Positions 43,603-51,425 of a stretch of 64,000 nt of DNA are shown here, piece by piece. How positions within the stretch are numbered: position 1 is the stretch's first letter; each line of letters begins with the position of its first letter. The stretch lies in contig JAHRBI010000005.1 of NCBI GenBank assembly GCA_019084025.1, forward strand, positions 310,001 to 374,000, written 5' to 3'. Both the position numbers and the translations under genes were made by a program. Below the pieces are notes generated by a model, which saw only the letters and a list, made by a program, of their open reading frames with translations, made no database searches and was not told the origin of the DNA. The stretch comes from Burkholderiaceae bacterium DAT-1 (GTDB taxonomy: Bacteria; Pseudomonadota; Gammaproteobacteria; Burkholderiales; Chitinimonadaceae).

Positions 43603-45030
43603 TCACGCGAAATCTCTAGAGCCATCACCTTCCGATGGCTCTGTCAGTTTACGTTCCAATGGCCAACCCAGCGTCACTTCCAGCCCACCTTCAGCCAGAT
43701 TGCGCGCAATACATCGCCCATGATCCAGCCGCATCGCTCTCGCCACAATCGCCAGTCCCAGTCCCGTCCCCTCCAACTCTGGCTGACGGCCTGTACAGGC
43801 AAACGGCTCGAAAATGCGCTCAAGCATATCCTCAGGTACACCCGGCCCCTGATCGCGCACAGTTAAAATCGCATGGTCGCCGTGAATACCCAGTGAAACA
43901 CGGATCAGGCCACCCGGCACCGTAAACTTCACAGCATTTCGCAGCACATTCTCAACAGCGCGTTCAAGCATCTCGGGATGCGCGAATAAAACCAGTGCGT
44001 CCATCGACCGCAGCTCAACGCGCTTATCCATGGACTGCGCTTCAAAGCGGGCATCTGCCACGATATCCGATACCATGGCGGCAACATCCACCATTTCAAC
44101 CGGCCGAACTTCTCCTGCAGCTTCAAGTCGGGCAAAGACCAGAATTTCGCCAACCAACTGGTCAAGTCGCGCCACTTCGCGTTCGATGCGTACCATTGAT
44201 GCTTCAGCGCGGGAGGGATTCTGTGCTGCCAGATCCACCGCAATCTGCAAGCGCGCCAGTGGCGATCTCAATTCATGAGAAACATCATGCAATAAGCGTG
44301 TTTGCGATTGAATCAGGCGATCCAGTCGTTCCGCCATTTTGTCGAAGTCGCGCACCAGATCCGCCACTTCGTCACGCCGTCGCCCCACGGCGCCTGCAAT
44401 CCGCACATCCAGGCGCCCGCGCGACAAGGCAGCAAAGCCACGGCGAATCTCGCGCAATGGCCGGGTGAGATAAGCAGCCAAGCCTGCACTACACAGCAAG
44501 CTGACAATCAAACCTGTCAGCAAAAGCGTCCAGGGATGATTCAATGGCCCTGAGGCATGACCATGTGGCCCATCACCCGATCCTTGCAGCAAACGGGCGG
44601 GCAACCCCTGGGGCTCGGTCACAAACATCAGCCATCGCCCACCGGTATGGTCGGAAATCAAACGAACACGCTGATTGTCCATATCGGCGCTGCGCGATTG
44701 AGCCAGAAATTGCTGTGCCTGTGCCAATGCGCCTGCCGGAACAACTTGTGTATTCAGGTCTTGCCCGGCCTCATTCATGATATGCAATCGGGCAAATTCA
44801 GGTTGCTGCGCGCGAAGCTGGGCAAGCCAGACGTGCGTCCCCGCCGCGCCTGTCGACCGCAAGACCGCACTTGCCGAATCCATCATCAGATCGGCACGAG
44901 GGCCATCATCCAGTAAACCATGGCTGTTTTGCGCCGCAAACTTCAGCCAGACCACCCAGCCCGCCAGCCATGCAGCGCTGACGAGGGCAATCCAGATCAC
45001 AACCAGAATTTTCCAGAACAAACGTCCCAT
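43603..45030 (-). CDS. Sensor histidine kinase, CpxA/RstB-like
   Basis: Inner-membrane kinase of 475 residues: one N-terminal helix (~8-32), a periplasmic domain (~33-165), a second helix (WTLLLTGLIVSLLCSAGLAAYL), a HAMP domain (RPLREIRRGFAALSRGRLDVRI) and a kinase core. The phosphorylated His is in HDVSHELRSPLARL, and the ATPase shows NVLRNAVKF, DQGPGVPEDML and GTGLGLAIV. The periplasmic domain size and the SHELRSPLARLQ box resemble CpxA, which senses envelope stress. It starts two bases after the stop of its response regulator. The periplasmic ligand is unknown. Confidence 0.88.
   Translation of the reverse strand: MGRLFWKILVVIWIALVSAAWLAGWVVWLKFAAQNSHGLLDDGPRADLMMDSASAVLRSTGAAGTHVWLAQLRAQQPEFARLHIMNEAGQDLNTQVVPAGALAQAQQFLAQSRSADMDNQRVRLISDHTGGRWLMFVTEPQGLPARLLQGSGDGPHGHASGPLNHPWTLLLTGLIVSLLCSAGLAAYLTRPLREIRRGFAALSRGRLDVRIAGAVGRRRDEVADLVRDFDKMAERLDRLIQSQTRLLHDVSHELRSPLARLQIAVDLAAQNPSRAEASMVRIEREVARLDQLVGEILVFARLEAAGEVRPVEMVDVAAMVSDIVADARFEAQSMDKRVELRSMDALVLFAHPEMLERAVENVLRNAVKFTVPGGLIRVSLGIHGDHAILTVRDQGPGVPEDMLERIFEPFACTGRQPELEGTGLGLAIVARAMRLDHGRCIARNLAEGGLEVTLGWPLERKLTEPSEGDGSRDFA
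43618..43642 (+). terminator. Possible terminator for mshQ inside the kinase 3' end
   Basis: Nine-base perfect stem AGAGCCATC/GATGGCTCT with a 7-base loop, 66 bases after the mshQ stop, lying within the last codons of the convergent kinase gene. The following tail is only weakly T-rich, so termination is tentative. Confidence 0.4.
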
Positions 45031-45032
45031 AT

Positions 45033-45725
45033 TTACGCCTTGAGGAACTGGTAACCCATTCCGCGAACGGTTTGAATCCAGGATCGTCCGTCTGGTTGTA
45101 CCCCGAGCTTCTGGCGAATATTACTGACATGCACATCCACGCTACGATCAAAACGCTCCAAAGGGCGTCCTAGCGCGTGTTGCGACAAGGTCTGTTTGCT
45201 GACTACCTGCCCGGCCTTTTTCGCCAGCGCATCCAGCAAATTGAATTCCGCACTGGTTAAATCCAGCGGCACACCATGCCACTCTGCGCGGCGAAGCTCG
45301 CTGGAAATACGCAAGGGCCCTACTACAGTCCCCGTGACCGATTTCTCGACACTCTCTTGCTGACCGCTCACTCGTCGCAGAATGGCACGCAGCCGTGCCG
45401 CGATTTCTCGGGCGGTACATGGCTTGGGCACATAATCGTCCGCGCCCAGCTCCAATCCCACGATTCGATCCATACCATCGCCGCGCGCAGACAGCATCAC
45501 CACGGGCACACGGGACATTTCGCGAATCTTTCGCAAGGTTTCGATGCCCCCCATTCCCGGCATCATGACATCCAAAACAGTGATATCCGCCCCAGACGCT
45601 TTCAACGCCGCAATGCCACTGGCGCCATCGTGAACGGCAGTGACGTCAAAGCCATCATTCTGCAAATAATCTGCCAGTAATGCACACAGATCCACATCAT
45701 CATCAATCAACAAAACTTTTGGCAC
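45033..45725 (-). CDS. OmpR-family response regulator, CpxR-like
   Basis: Protein of 230 residues. The receiver domain has LLIDDDVDL, the phosphoacceptor Asp in ITVLDVMMPGMGG, the switch residues in VVMLSARGDGMDR and Lys in DDYVPKPCTAREIAARL. The winged helix ends in DVHVSNIRQKLG...WIQTVRGMGYQF. I start it at GTG 45725, where AGGGAG lies seven bases upstream; the ATG at 45767 gives an unusual 14-residue extension. It is the first gene of the two-gene operon with the CpxA-like kinase. Its targets in the window are not evident. Confidence 0.88.
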   Translation of the reverse strand: MPKVLLIDDDVDLCALLADYLQNDGFDVTAVHDGASGIAALKASGADITVLDVMMPGMGGIETLRKIREMSRVPVVMLSARGDGMDRIVGLELGADDYVPKPCTAREIAARLRAILRRVSGQQESVEKSVTGTVVGPLRISSELRRAEWHGVPLDLTSAEFNLLDALAKKAGQVVSKQTLSQHALGRPLERFDRSVDVHVSNIRQKLGVQPDGRSWIQTVRGMGYQFLKA

Positions 45726-45860
45726 AGGCCCGCTCCCTGACAACATCAATCCGGATGTTAGCGCCATGACAGAATTTCAAACTTGCAGAATGCGACATTT
45801 ACCATTCTTTACTGCAATGCCGGCAACCTTGTTTGGCACACTGATTACGCTGGCACTAGA

Positions 45861-46412
45861 TCACAAGCCCTTTACTGCATAGATTCCCAGCGTATTGCGC
45901 CAGTAACCCTTGTAATCCATCCCGCAGCCAAACAGAAAGCGATCTTCCACATCCACCCCCACAAAGTCACCTTTGAAGCCGGATCTAGCCTTGCGGTCGT
46001 GCAGCTTATTGACCACCACGGCCGTCATCACGGCTTCTGCCCCTTCCGACTTGCAGTAATCCACAATGGAGGCCAGCGTTTTACCTTCATCGAGAATATC
46101 ATCAATGATCAAAACCACCCGGCCTTGAATCGGCTGACTCGGTCGCACCTTCCACGCCAGTTCGCCTCCCTGCGTTGCATCGCCATAGCGGGTTGCATGC
46201 AGATAGGATACTTCCAGCGGAAAGCGCAGGCGCGGCAGCAGCTGACCCGCCGCAACAATGCCGCCATTCAGTACCACGAACACCAGCGGATTCGCCTTTG
46301 CCAGTACTTCCGTCATGTCACGTGCCATGCGGTCGAGCGCAGCACTGATCTGCGTTTCATCAAATAGGCAATCTGCCTCATCCATGACTCGCTGGATCTC
46401 GTTGAGGTTCAT
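45861..46412 (-). CDS. hpt: Hypoxanthine-guanine phosphoribosyltransferase
   Basis: Protein of 183 residues for purine salvage: it converts hypoxanthine or guanine plus PRPP into IMP or GMP. The PRPP-binding motif is VVLIIDDILDEGKTLASIV (about 93-111), and the catalytic loop region is HATRYGDATQGGELAWKV. ATG 46412 (MNLNEIQRVMDEAD) is preferred, with GGTGAG upstream, over the longer frame. The sequence style is closer to the Neisseria-type Hpt than to E. coli Hpt. It is divergent from the riboswitch-controlled Mn exporter. Confidence 0.9.
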   Translation of the reverse strand: MNLNEIQRVMDEADCLFDETQISAALDRMARDMTEVLAKANPLVFVVLNGGIVAAGQLLPRLRFPLEVSYLHATRYGDATQGGELAWKVRPSQPIQGRVVLIIDDILDEGKTLASIVDYCKSEGAEAVMTAVVVNKLHDRKARSGFKGDFVGVDVEDRFLFGCGMDYKGYWRNTLGIYAVKGL

Positions 46413-46530
46413 ACACTCACCATTCATCCATATTAAACAGGCCGGGAGCATCGTTGCCACGGCATTTCATGTCAAGCATAGCGCGGCTAAAAGCCCCGAT
46501 TACATGATTCTCATCATCTCAAGCCAATCG

Positions 46531-46559
46531 CTGACACATTGCCGACAAACGTGTATAGT
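46531..46559 (+). promoter_or_regulatory. Sigma-70 promoter of the Mn riboswitch transcript
   Basis: CTGACA (46531-46536), a 17-base spacer and TATAGT (46554-46559). Transcription would start near 46566, just before the aptamer. Confidence 0.6.
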
Positions 46560-46570
46560 TTCCATCCATC

Positions 46571-46675
46571 GAAGGGGAGTAGCCTGCCCGGATAACGGGC
46601 GTATACGTCAACATACTTGTCATCACGACATGGCGTATACCACTCGCTTAACAAGCGCTGAGTGTGGCAAGACCG
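46571..46675 (+). ncRNA. yybP-ykoY manganese riboswitch aptamer
   Basis: The conserved 5' box GGGGAGTAGCCT is followed by the hairpin GCCC/GGGC, the CAACATAC segment, the long arm pairing GTATAC with GTATAC-containing sequence, a second hairpin (CGCTTAACAAGCG) and the 3' box GGCAAGACC. These are the order and content of the yybP-ykoY aptamer, which binds Mn2+ between its two long arms. An expression platform of pairing arms GGAGCCGG (46693-46700) and CCGGCTCC (46723-46730) follows, with no T run, so control is probably translational. It precedes a UPF0016 gene, a known Mn exporter family. Confidence 0.85.
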
Positions 46676-46744
46676 GAGACGCGCGTAGCGCCGGAGCCGG
46701 GTTACGTACGTCTTTGGCTCGTCCGGCTCCCGAAAGTATTTCAC

Positions 46745-47326
46745 ATGGAAGCATTCCTCACCTCCACAGGCCTTGTCGCCTTTGCCGAAATCGGCGATAA
46801 AACCCAACTGCTCGCTTTTTTGCTGGCTGCACGTTTCAAACGTCCCATTCCTGTTCTGCTGGGCATTCTGGCTGCCACCTTGCTCAATCATCTTGCTGCT
46901 GGTGCAATCGGTACGTGGTTACTGCCCCTGATGGGTGCCCATGTACTGAGATGGATATTGGCAGCCTCTTTCATCGGCATGGCCATCTGGATGCTGATTC
47001 CCGATTCGCTTGACGAAGATGAAGTGAAGTTACCGGCAGGCTACGGCGTATTCACAGCAACCGTGATTGCCTTTTTCCTTGCTGAAATGGGCGATAAAAC
47101 CCAGATTGCCACCATCGCACTCGCCGCGAAATATCAATCGCTTGGCTGGGTAGTCGCGGGCACCACACTTGGCATGATGCTGGCCGATGGACCCGCAGTC
47201 TATATCGGCGAAAAGGCGGCGCGTTTAGTCCCCGTCAAACTGGTACACACACTTGCCGCCATTCTCTTTGCCATTCTCGGCTTGCTTGCAGCTTTTGGCG
47301 TGGGCAGCGATGCCTTTGGATTCTGA
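46745..47326 (+). CDS. UPF0016/GDT1-family manganese exporter
   Basis: Inner-membrane protein of 193 residues with six helices in two repeats. Each repeat carries the ExGDKTQ motif: AEIGDKTQLLAF (residues ~14-25) and AEMGDKTQIATI (~115-126). These acidic motifs transport Mn2+ or Ca2+ in the TMEM165/GDT1 family; bacterial members (MneA, MntX) export manganese. The yybP-ykoY riboswitch directly upstream, in the same orientation, supports manganese. The start at ATG 46745 is chosen because a longer frame runs into the riboswitch; no strong ribosome-binding site is visible. It is convergent with cysM, three bases apart. Confidence 0.92.
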   Translation: MEAFLTSTGLVAFAEIGDKTQLLAFLLAARFKRPIPVLLGILAATLLNHLAAGAIGTWLLPLMGAHVLRWILAASFIGMAIWMLIPDSLDEDEVKLPAGYGVFTATVIAFFLAEMGDKTQIATIALAAKYQSLGWVVAGTTLGMMLADGPAVYIGEKAARLVPVKLVHTLAAILFAILGLLAAFGVGSDAFGF

Positions 47327-47329
47327 GAC

Positions 47330-48235
47330 TCAGGCCGGATAGACGCCAGTCGAGAGGTAGCGGTCGCCACGGTCGCATACAATGCTGACAATGACCGCAT
47401 TCTCGACTGTTTGACTCAGGCGCAGTGCCGCGGCCATCGCTCCGCCGGAACTGACGCCAGCGAAAATACCTTCTTCACTAGCCATCCGGCGCATGGTGTC
47501 TTCCGCCTCTTCCTGCGTCACGTCCAGCATCTGATCGATCTGTTTGAAGTCACAGATCGATGGCACATATTCCACCGGCCACTTGCGGATACCGGGAATC
47601 TGCGCACCATCGCACGGCTGAACCCCTACAATCTGGATCGCCGGATTTTGCTCCTTCAGAAAACGCCCGGTGCCCATAATGGTACCGGTCGTCCCCATAC
47701 TGGATACAAAATGGGTGATCAGGCCATGCGTATCACGCCAGATTTCCGGCCCCGTACCTTCATAATGCGCCAGCGGATTGTCCGGATTGGCAAACTGATC
47801 AAGGATCACGCCTTCACCGCGCGAAGCCATAGCTTCAGCCAAGTCGCGGGCGCCCTCCATTCCCTCTTGCTGTGACACCAGCACAATCTCCGCACCAAAG
47901 GCCTTCATGGTCTGGCGACGTTCAATACTCAGGTGCTCCGGCATAATCAGCACCATGCGGTAACCCATCATGGCCGCCGCCATTGCCAGAGCGATCCCCG
48001 TATTTCCACTGGTTGCCTCGATCAGTGTATCCCCCGGCTTGATTGTGCCACGCGCCTGTGCACGCCGAATCATGCTCAGTGCGGGGCGATCTTTCACCGA
48101 TCCTGCGGGATTATTTCCCTCAAGCTTGGCCAGGATGATATTGCTGGTCTGTCCAGGCAGTCGCTTTAAGCGAACCAGCGGGGTATTGCCTACAAACTGC
48201 TCAATGCTTGGAAATTGCTCAATAGTGCGGGACAT
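47330..48235 (-). CDS. cysM: Cysteine synthase B
   Basis: PLP-dependent O-acetylserine sulfhydrylase of 301 residues that makes cysteine from O-acetylserine and sulfide or thiosulfate. The PLP lysine is in GNNPAGSVKDRPALSM (about residue 48); the phosphate-binding loops are EATSGNTGIALAMAAAMMGY and SSMGTTGTIMGTGRFL. The loop region GVQPCDGAQIPGIRKWP is shaped like CysM rather than CysK. It has its own promoter with TATAAT at 48270-48265, downstream of a minus-strand terminator. Confidence 0.93.
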   Translation of the reverse strand: MSRTIEQFPSIEQFVGNTPLVRLKRLPGQTSNIILAKLEGNNPAGSVKDRPALSMIRRAQARGTIKPGDTLIEATSGNTGIALAMAAAMMGYRMVLIMPEHLSIERRQTMKAFGAEIVLVSQQEGMEGARDLAEAMASRGEGVILDQFANPDNPLAHYEGTGPEIWRDTHGLITHFVSSMGTTGTIMGTGRFLKEQNPAIQIVGVQPCDGAQIPGIRKWPVEYVPSICDFKQIDQMLDVTQEEAEDTMRRMASEEGIFAGVSSGGAMAAALRLSQTVENAVIVSIVCDRGDRYLSTGVYPA

Positions 48236-48264
48236 TTACGAGGTCACTCCATGTACGTGGCCGG

Positions 48265-48270
48265 ATTATA
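48265..48270 (-). promoter_or_regulatory. cysM promoter -10 element
   Basis: Minus-strand TATAAT with TG directly before it, as in an extended -10, 30 bases upstream of the cysM ATG. It lies downstream of the sRNA terminator, so cysM is transcribed separately. The -35 is not clear. Confidence 0.55.
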
Positions 48271-48293
48271 CATTGCGCACAATCGGACTCCGG

Positions 48294-48455
48294 AAAAAAT
48301 AGACCCCGCGACATTGGCGGGGTCAGGGCGAGCCGAGGAGAAGGCTGCGCCGTTTCTCAGGGGAGAGAGAAATCGGGGTGCATCGCAAATTCACTTATTC
48401 CTGATTTTGCGCCGCACAAAATTCAGTATCACACATTCGAAAATCGAGCAATCGT
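48294..48455 (-). ncRNA. Candidate intergenic small RNA upstream of cysM
   Basis: A self-contained transcription unit without an open frame. On the minus strand a sigma-70-like promoter (48491-48462) is followed by about 160 bases that fold into a strong first hairpin (48425-48401: CTGAATTTTGTG against CGCAAAATCAG, with one bulged A), a second smaller hairpin (GAGAA/TTCTC arms at 48358-48338), pyrimidine-rich single-stranded stretches (TCTCTCTCCCC and CCTTCTCCTC) that could pair with Shine-Dalgarno sequences, and a GC-rich 8-base terminator stem (48324-48302) with six T residues (48299-48294). I do not recognise a named RNA family. Confidence 0.5.
48302..48324 (-). terminator. Minus-strand terminator of the candidate small RNA
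   Basis: Perfect 8-base stem GACCCCGC/GCGGGGTC with a 7-base loop, then TATTTTTTCC on the minus strand. It points toward cysM but lies upstream of the cysM promoter, and no coding gene feeds into it. Confidence 0.75.
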
Positions 48456-48461
48456 TATGAA

Positions 48462-48491
48462 GTTATAAGACACTTACCCAATCAGTTACAA
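48462..48491 (-). promoter_or_regulatory. Promoter of the candidate small RNA
   Basis: Minus-strand TTGTAA (48491-48486), an 18-base spacer and TATAAC (48467-48462). No open frame follows before the terminator. Confidence 0.45.
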
Positions 48492-48904
48492 GCATTTTTT
48501 TAAAACCTATTGAATGACAAGCCATTTTTCCAAAATTCAGCGCACATTCTGACCGTCAGTCAGGTGAAATCCTGCGACACATGCAATTCGCATTTCTATT
48601 CGCCTTACAGCGTGAAGTAGATATATGACATACCGCTAAATCGTTATTTCACGCGGGTTTAGGACGAATTTATCAGACACATTTCTCGTTTTCATTTTGA
48701 CGATTTATTCGGAAAAACACCCCGTCTGCCTGCAATCAGGCAGCTTATTCAGACGCTCATTCGCATCCTGTCGCAAAAATGCCAAACTTCTAGCAAAAGA
48801 ATCAATCACATGATGCGATTGAGTCGTTGAAGGCAGCTAGAGTAAATCGCCATTACCCCGCAAGCGCGGTACAATCGCCTGCCTTCAATTGCCGAAACTA
48901 TGCC
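48492..48904. other. AT-rich intergenic region upstream of rdgC
   Basis: 413 bases with no open frame I would call. It probably carries the rdgC promoter on the plus strand. A short 6-base inverted repeat TCAATC/GATTGA lies at 48802-48822. I see nothing else definable. Confidence 0.5.
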
Positions 48905-49885
48905 ATGTGGTTTAAAAACCTTCAGCTTTACCGTCTCGATAATGATATCGATACCGCTAGCCTGGATCCGATTTTAGCCAAGCGACAATTTGTTCAGGCA
49001 GGTCAGCTGGATAGACTGTCCGCAGGCTGGATTCCGCCGGCCAGTCACGCGCCCGATCTGTTTGCCTATCCGGTTGCGGGTGCATGGATGATTGCCTTGA
49101 AAACAGAAGAGAAAATTCTGCCTTCAAGTGTCGTCAAGGAAGAAGCGGCTACCCGCATCGAAGCAATTGAAGCCAAGGAACTGCGCAAGGTTGGAAAAAA
49201 GGAAGCTAAAGAAATTCGCGAGCGCGTAGCCGACGAATTGCTCCCGCGTGCATTTAGCCGCACGCGTGTACTGCGTGCAGTGATTGATCCCGCAGAGCGC
49301 TGGATCTGGGTTGATACACCCACGGCAGCCAAAGCCGAACTCATTCTGCAACTGCTGCGCGAGTCGATTGGCAGTCTGCACTGCCGCCTGCCGCAAACCA
49401 AGCTGGAACCGGTGACGGCCATGACAACTTGGCTGGAGCATGGCGCACCAGAAGGCTTCACGCTCGATGCAGATTGTGTCCTGAAAGCCCCGGGAGATGG
49501 TGCGCCACAGGTCACCTGCCGCCGTCACGATTTGTCCAGCGAAGAGATTCAGTTACATCTGAAATCGGGAAAAATGGCTACCCAGCTGGCACTCAGCTTT
49601 GCGGATCGCCTGTCATTTGTATTGGGCGAGAAACTGCAGATCAAGCGACTGGGCTTTCTGGATGTGCTCGAAGACCAGATCAAAACTGCCGATGCCGAAG
49701 ATGCCGCAGCCATGTTCGACACCAGTGCGACCCTGCTTGTTGAAGAAGGCCGCGCCCTGATCAAAGCCATTATCGATGCGCTTGATGGTGAAATGCAGCG
49801 TGACACCAGCGCACCAAGCGCCAGCGCGCCTGCAGCAGTCATGAGCGGCGGTGAAACGACAAGAGGTCAGGATGTGCCCTGGTAA
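48905..49885 (+). CDS. rdgC: Recombination-associated protein RdgC
   Basis: Cytoplasmic DNA-binding protein of 326 residues that forms a ring around duplex DNA and restrains RecA. Family motifs: MWFKNLQLYRL at the start, RKVGKKEAKEIRERVADELLPRAFSRTRVLRAVIDP in the middle, and MTTWLEHGAPEGFTLDADCVLKAPGDGA. The ATG at 48905 gives the standard N-terminus; the open frame upstream is not conserved. The last ~25 residues (Ala/Ser-rich, ending GQDVPW) extend beyond the usual C-terminus. Confidence 0.95.
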   Translation: MWFKNLQLYRLDNDIDTASLDPILAKRQFVQAGQLDRLSAGWIPPASHAPDLFAYPVAGAWMIALKTEEKILPSSVVKEEAATRIEAIEAKELRKVGKKEAKEIRERVADELLPRAFSRTRVLRAVIDPAERWIWVDTPTAAKAELILQLLRESIGSLHCRLPQTKLEPVTAMTTWLEHGAPEGFTLDADCVLKAPGDGAPQVTCRRHDLSSEEIQLHLKSGKMATQLALSFADRLSFVLGEKLQIKRLGFLDVLEDQIKTADAEDAAAMFDTSATLLVEEGRALIKAIIDALDGEMQRDTSAPSASAPAAVMSGGETTRGQDVPW

Positions 49886-49993
49886 GAGGCGACGCCGCCT
49901 GTCTCACTGAAGCAAAGTGTGCGACAGGCGGTCAGAGCAATGGACATGTTCAGGCGCACAATAGCATTGCCATCAATTGTCGGAGATCGGGAT

Positions 49994-50200
49994 ATGGATG
50001 CAATCAGTGGCATTAGTCCGTCAGCAGCGACTGCGGGACAAGTCCAGTCCAGACAGTCGCACGCTTCAGATCAGTCAAGACGGCAGGCTGAGCGGCGTGA
50101 ACAACACACCACGGACATGGTGCGTGCGACCGATGCGGCTAAAAAAGCACTCAACGGCCAGGGACAGGTGGTGGGGCAGCTCATTCATACATCCGCATAA
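49994..50200 (+). CDS. Small hypothetical protein
   Basis: Protein of 68 residues (MDAISGISPSAATAGQVQSR and following), hydrophilic and without a signal peptide. The C-terminal helix MVRATDAAKKALNGQGQVVGQLI faintly resembles short proteins annotated as putative motility proteins (YjfB-like), but the similarity is weak. CGGAG at 49981-49985 supports the start at 49994. It is convergent with trpS, six bases apart. Confidence 0.5.
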   Translation: MDAISGISPSAATAGQVQSRQSHASDQSRRQAERREQHTTDMVRATDAAKKALNGQGQVVGQLIHTSA

Positions 50201-50206
50201 TCGATT

Positions 50207-51406
50207 TCAGTAATCCAGCCCCATCACTTCACGCACTTCACGCATGGTTTCCTGCGCCAGATCCCGCGCGCGCTCACATCCATCAGCCACAATCGACTTC
50301 ACCATGCCCGCATCGTCCACGTAGGGAGCAACTCGCTCCAGCATGGGTCGACGCTCAGCAATAATCGCGTCGATTAAGGGCTGCTTGCAATCCAGACAGC
50401 CAATGCCGGCAGAGCGGCACCCCTGCTCAACCCAGTCACGGGTCTGCCCATCCACGTAGATCTGATGCAGGCGCCACACGGGGCACTTTGCAGGTTCACC
50501 GGGATCGGTCCGGCGAATTCGGGCAGGATCCGTCTGCATGCCACGGACTTTTCGCGTCACATCCTCAGGCTCATCCCGCAGCAAAATCACATTGCCAACC
50601 GACTTTGCCATCCGCTCGCCATCCAGACCGGGGAAATACTCTATGTCGCCGCGCAAAGGCTGTGGCTCCGGCAAAATCACCTTGCCCCGCCCTTCCAGAT
50701 AGCCAAACAGGCGTTCACGATCCCCCATGTTCAGATTCTGGGCATCCGCCAACAGGGCACGCGCTGATTCCAGCGCCTCATCGTCCCCTTCCTGCTGATA
50801 AGCCGTACGCAGTTCGTCATATAACTTGGCGCGCTTACTGCCTAACTTACGCACTGCAGATTGCGCCTTTTCCTCAAAACCCGGCTCGCGTCCATATAAA
50901 TGGTTGAAGCGGCGCGCAATTTCCCGGCTCAGTTCGATATGCGCAACTTGCTCGTCGCCAATCGGCACTTGAGTGGCACGATAAATGAGAATATCCGCCA
51001 CCTGCATCAGCGGATAGCCCAGAAAACCGTATGTATCGAGTTCCTTGTGACTCAACCGATCCAGCAGTTCACGATACGTTGGCACACGCTCCAGCCACGA
51101 CAGTGGCGTAATCATGCCCAGCAAGGCAGTCAGTTCTGCGTGTTCGGGTACCCGGCTTTGAATGAAAATGGTCGACTGCGCCGGATCTACGCCTGCAGCC
51201 AGCCAGTCCAGCACCAGTTCATGCACATGCTTGCCCACATCTTTCACATCATCATATGCAAGCGTCAGGGCATGCCAATCAGCCACCATGAACATACAGG
51301 CCGTCTCATGCTGCAGACGTGTCCAGTTTTTAAGCGCGCCGTGATAATGCCCCAAATGCAAGGGACCCGTCGGACGCATGCCAGTTAATACACGATCAGG
51401 AAACAT
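50207..51406 (-). CDS. trpS: Tryptophanyl-tRNA synthetase with Fe-S-type cysteine motif
   Basis: Class I aminoacyl-tRNA synthetase of 399 residues. The HIGH motif is GPLHLGHYHGAL (about 14-25) and the KMSKS loop is GERMAKSVGN (about 265). The C-terminal half contains KCPVWRLH and GCRSAGIGCLDC, giving the spacing C-x21-C-x6-C-x2-C. As I recall, Thermotoga TrpRS, which binds a 4Fe-4S cluster near the anticodon-binding region, has C-x22-C-x6-C-x2-C. It is the last gene of the rluB-greB-PHP-yciO-M50-trpS run, 19 bases after the M50 gene. Confidence 0.95.
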   Translation of the reverse strand: MFPDRVLTGMRPTGPLHLGHYHGALKNWTRLQHETACMFMVADWHALTLAYDDVKDVGKHVHELVLDWLAAGVDPAQSTIFIQSRVPEHAELTALLGMITPLSWLERVPTYRELLDRLSHKELDTYGFLGYPLMQVADILIYRATQVPIGDEQVAHIELSREIARRFNHLYGREPGFEEKAQSAVRKLGSKRAKLYDELRTAYQQEGDDEALESARALLADAQNLNMGDRERLFGYLEGRGKVILPEPQPLRGDIEYFPGLDGERMAKSVGNVILLRDEPEDVTRKVRGMQTDPARIRRTDPGEPAKCPVWRLHQIYVDGQTRDWVEQGCRSAGIGCLDCKQPLIDAIIAERRPMLERVAPYVDDAGMVKSIVADGCERARDLAQETMREVREVMGLDY

Positions 51407-51425
51407 GTGATGTCAGATCCGGAGC

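Noticed and set aside
48302..48324. Attenuator for cysM
   Set aside because: A separate TATAAT lies between the terminator and cysM, and no leader peptide or riboswitch motif is seen, so an independent small RNA is the simpler reading.
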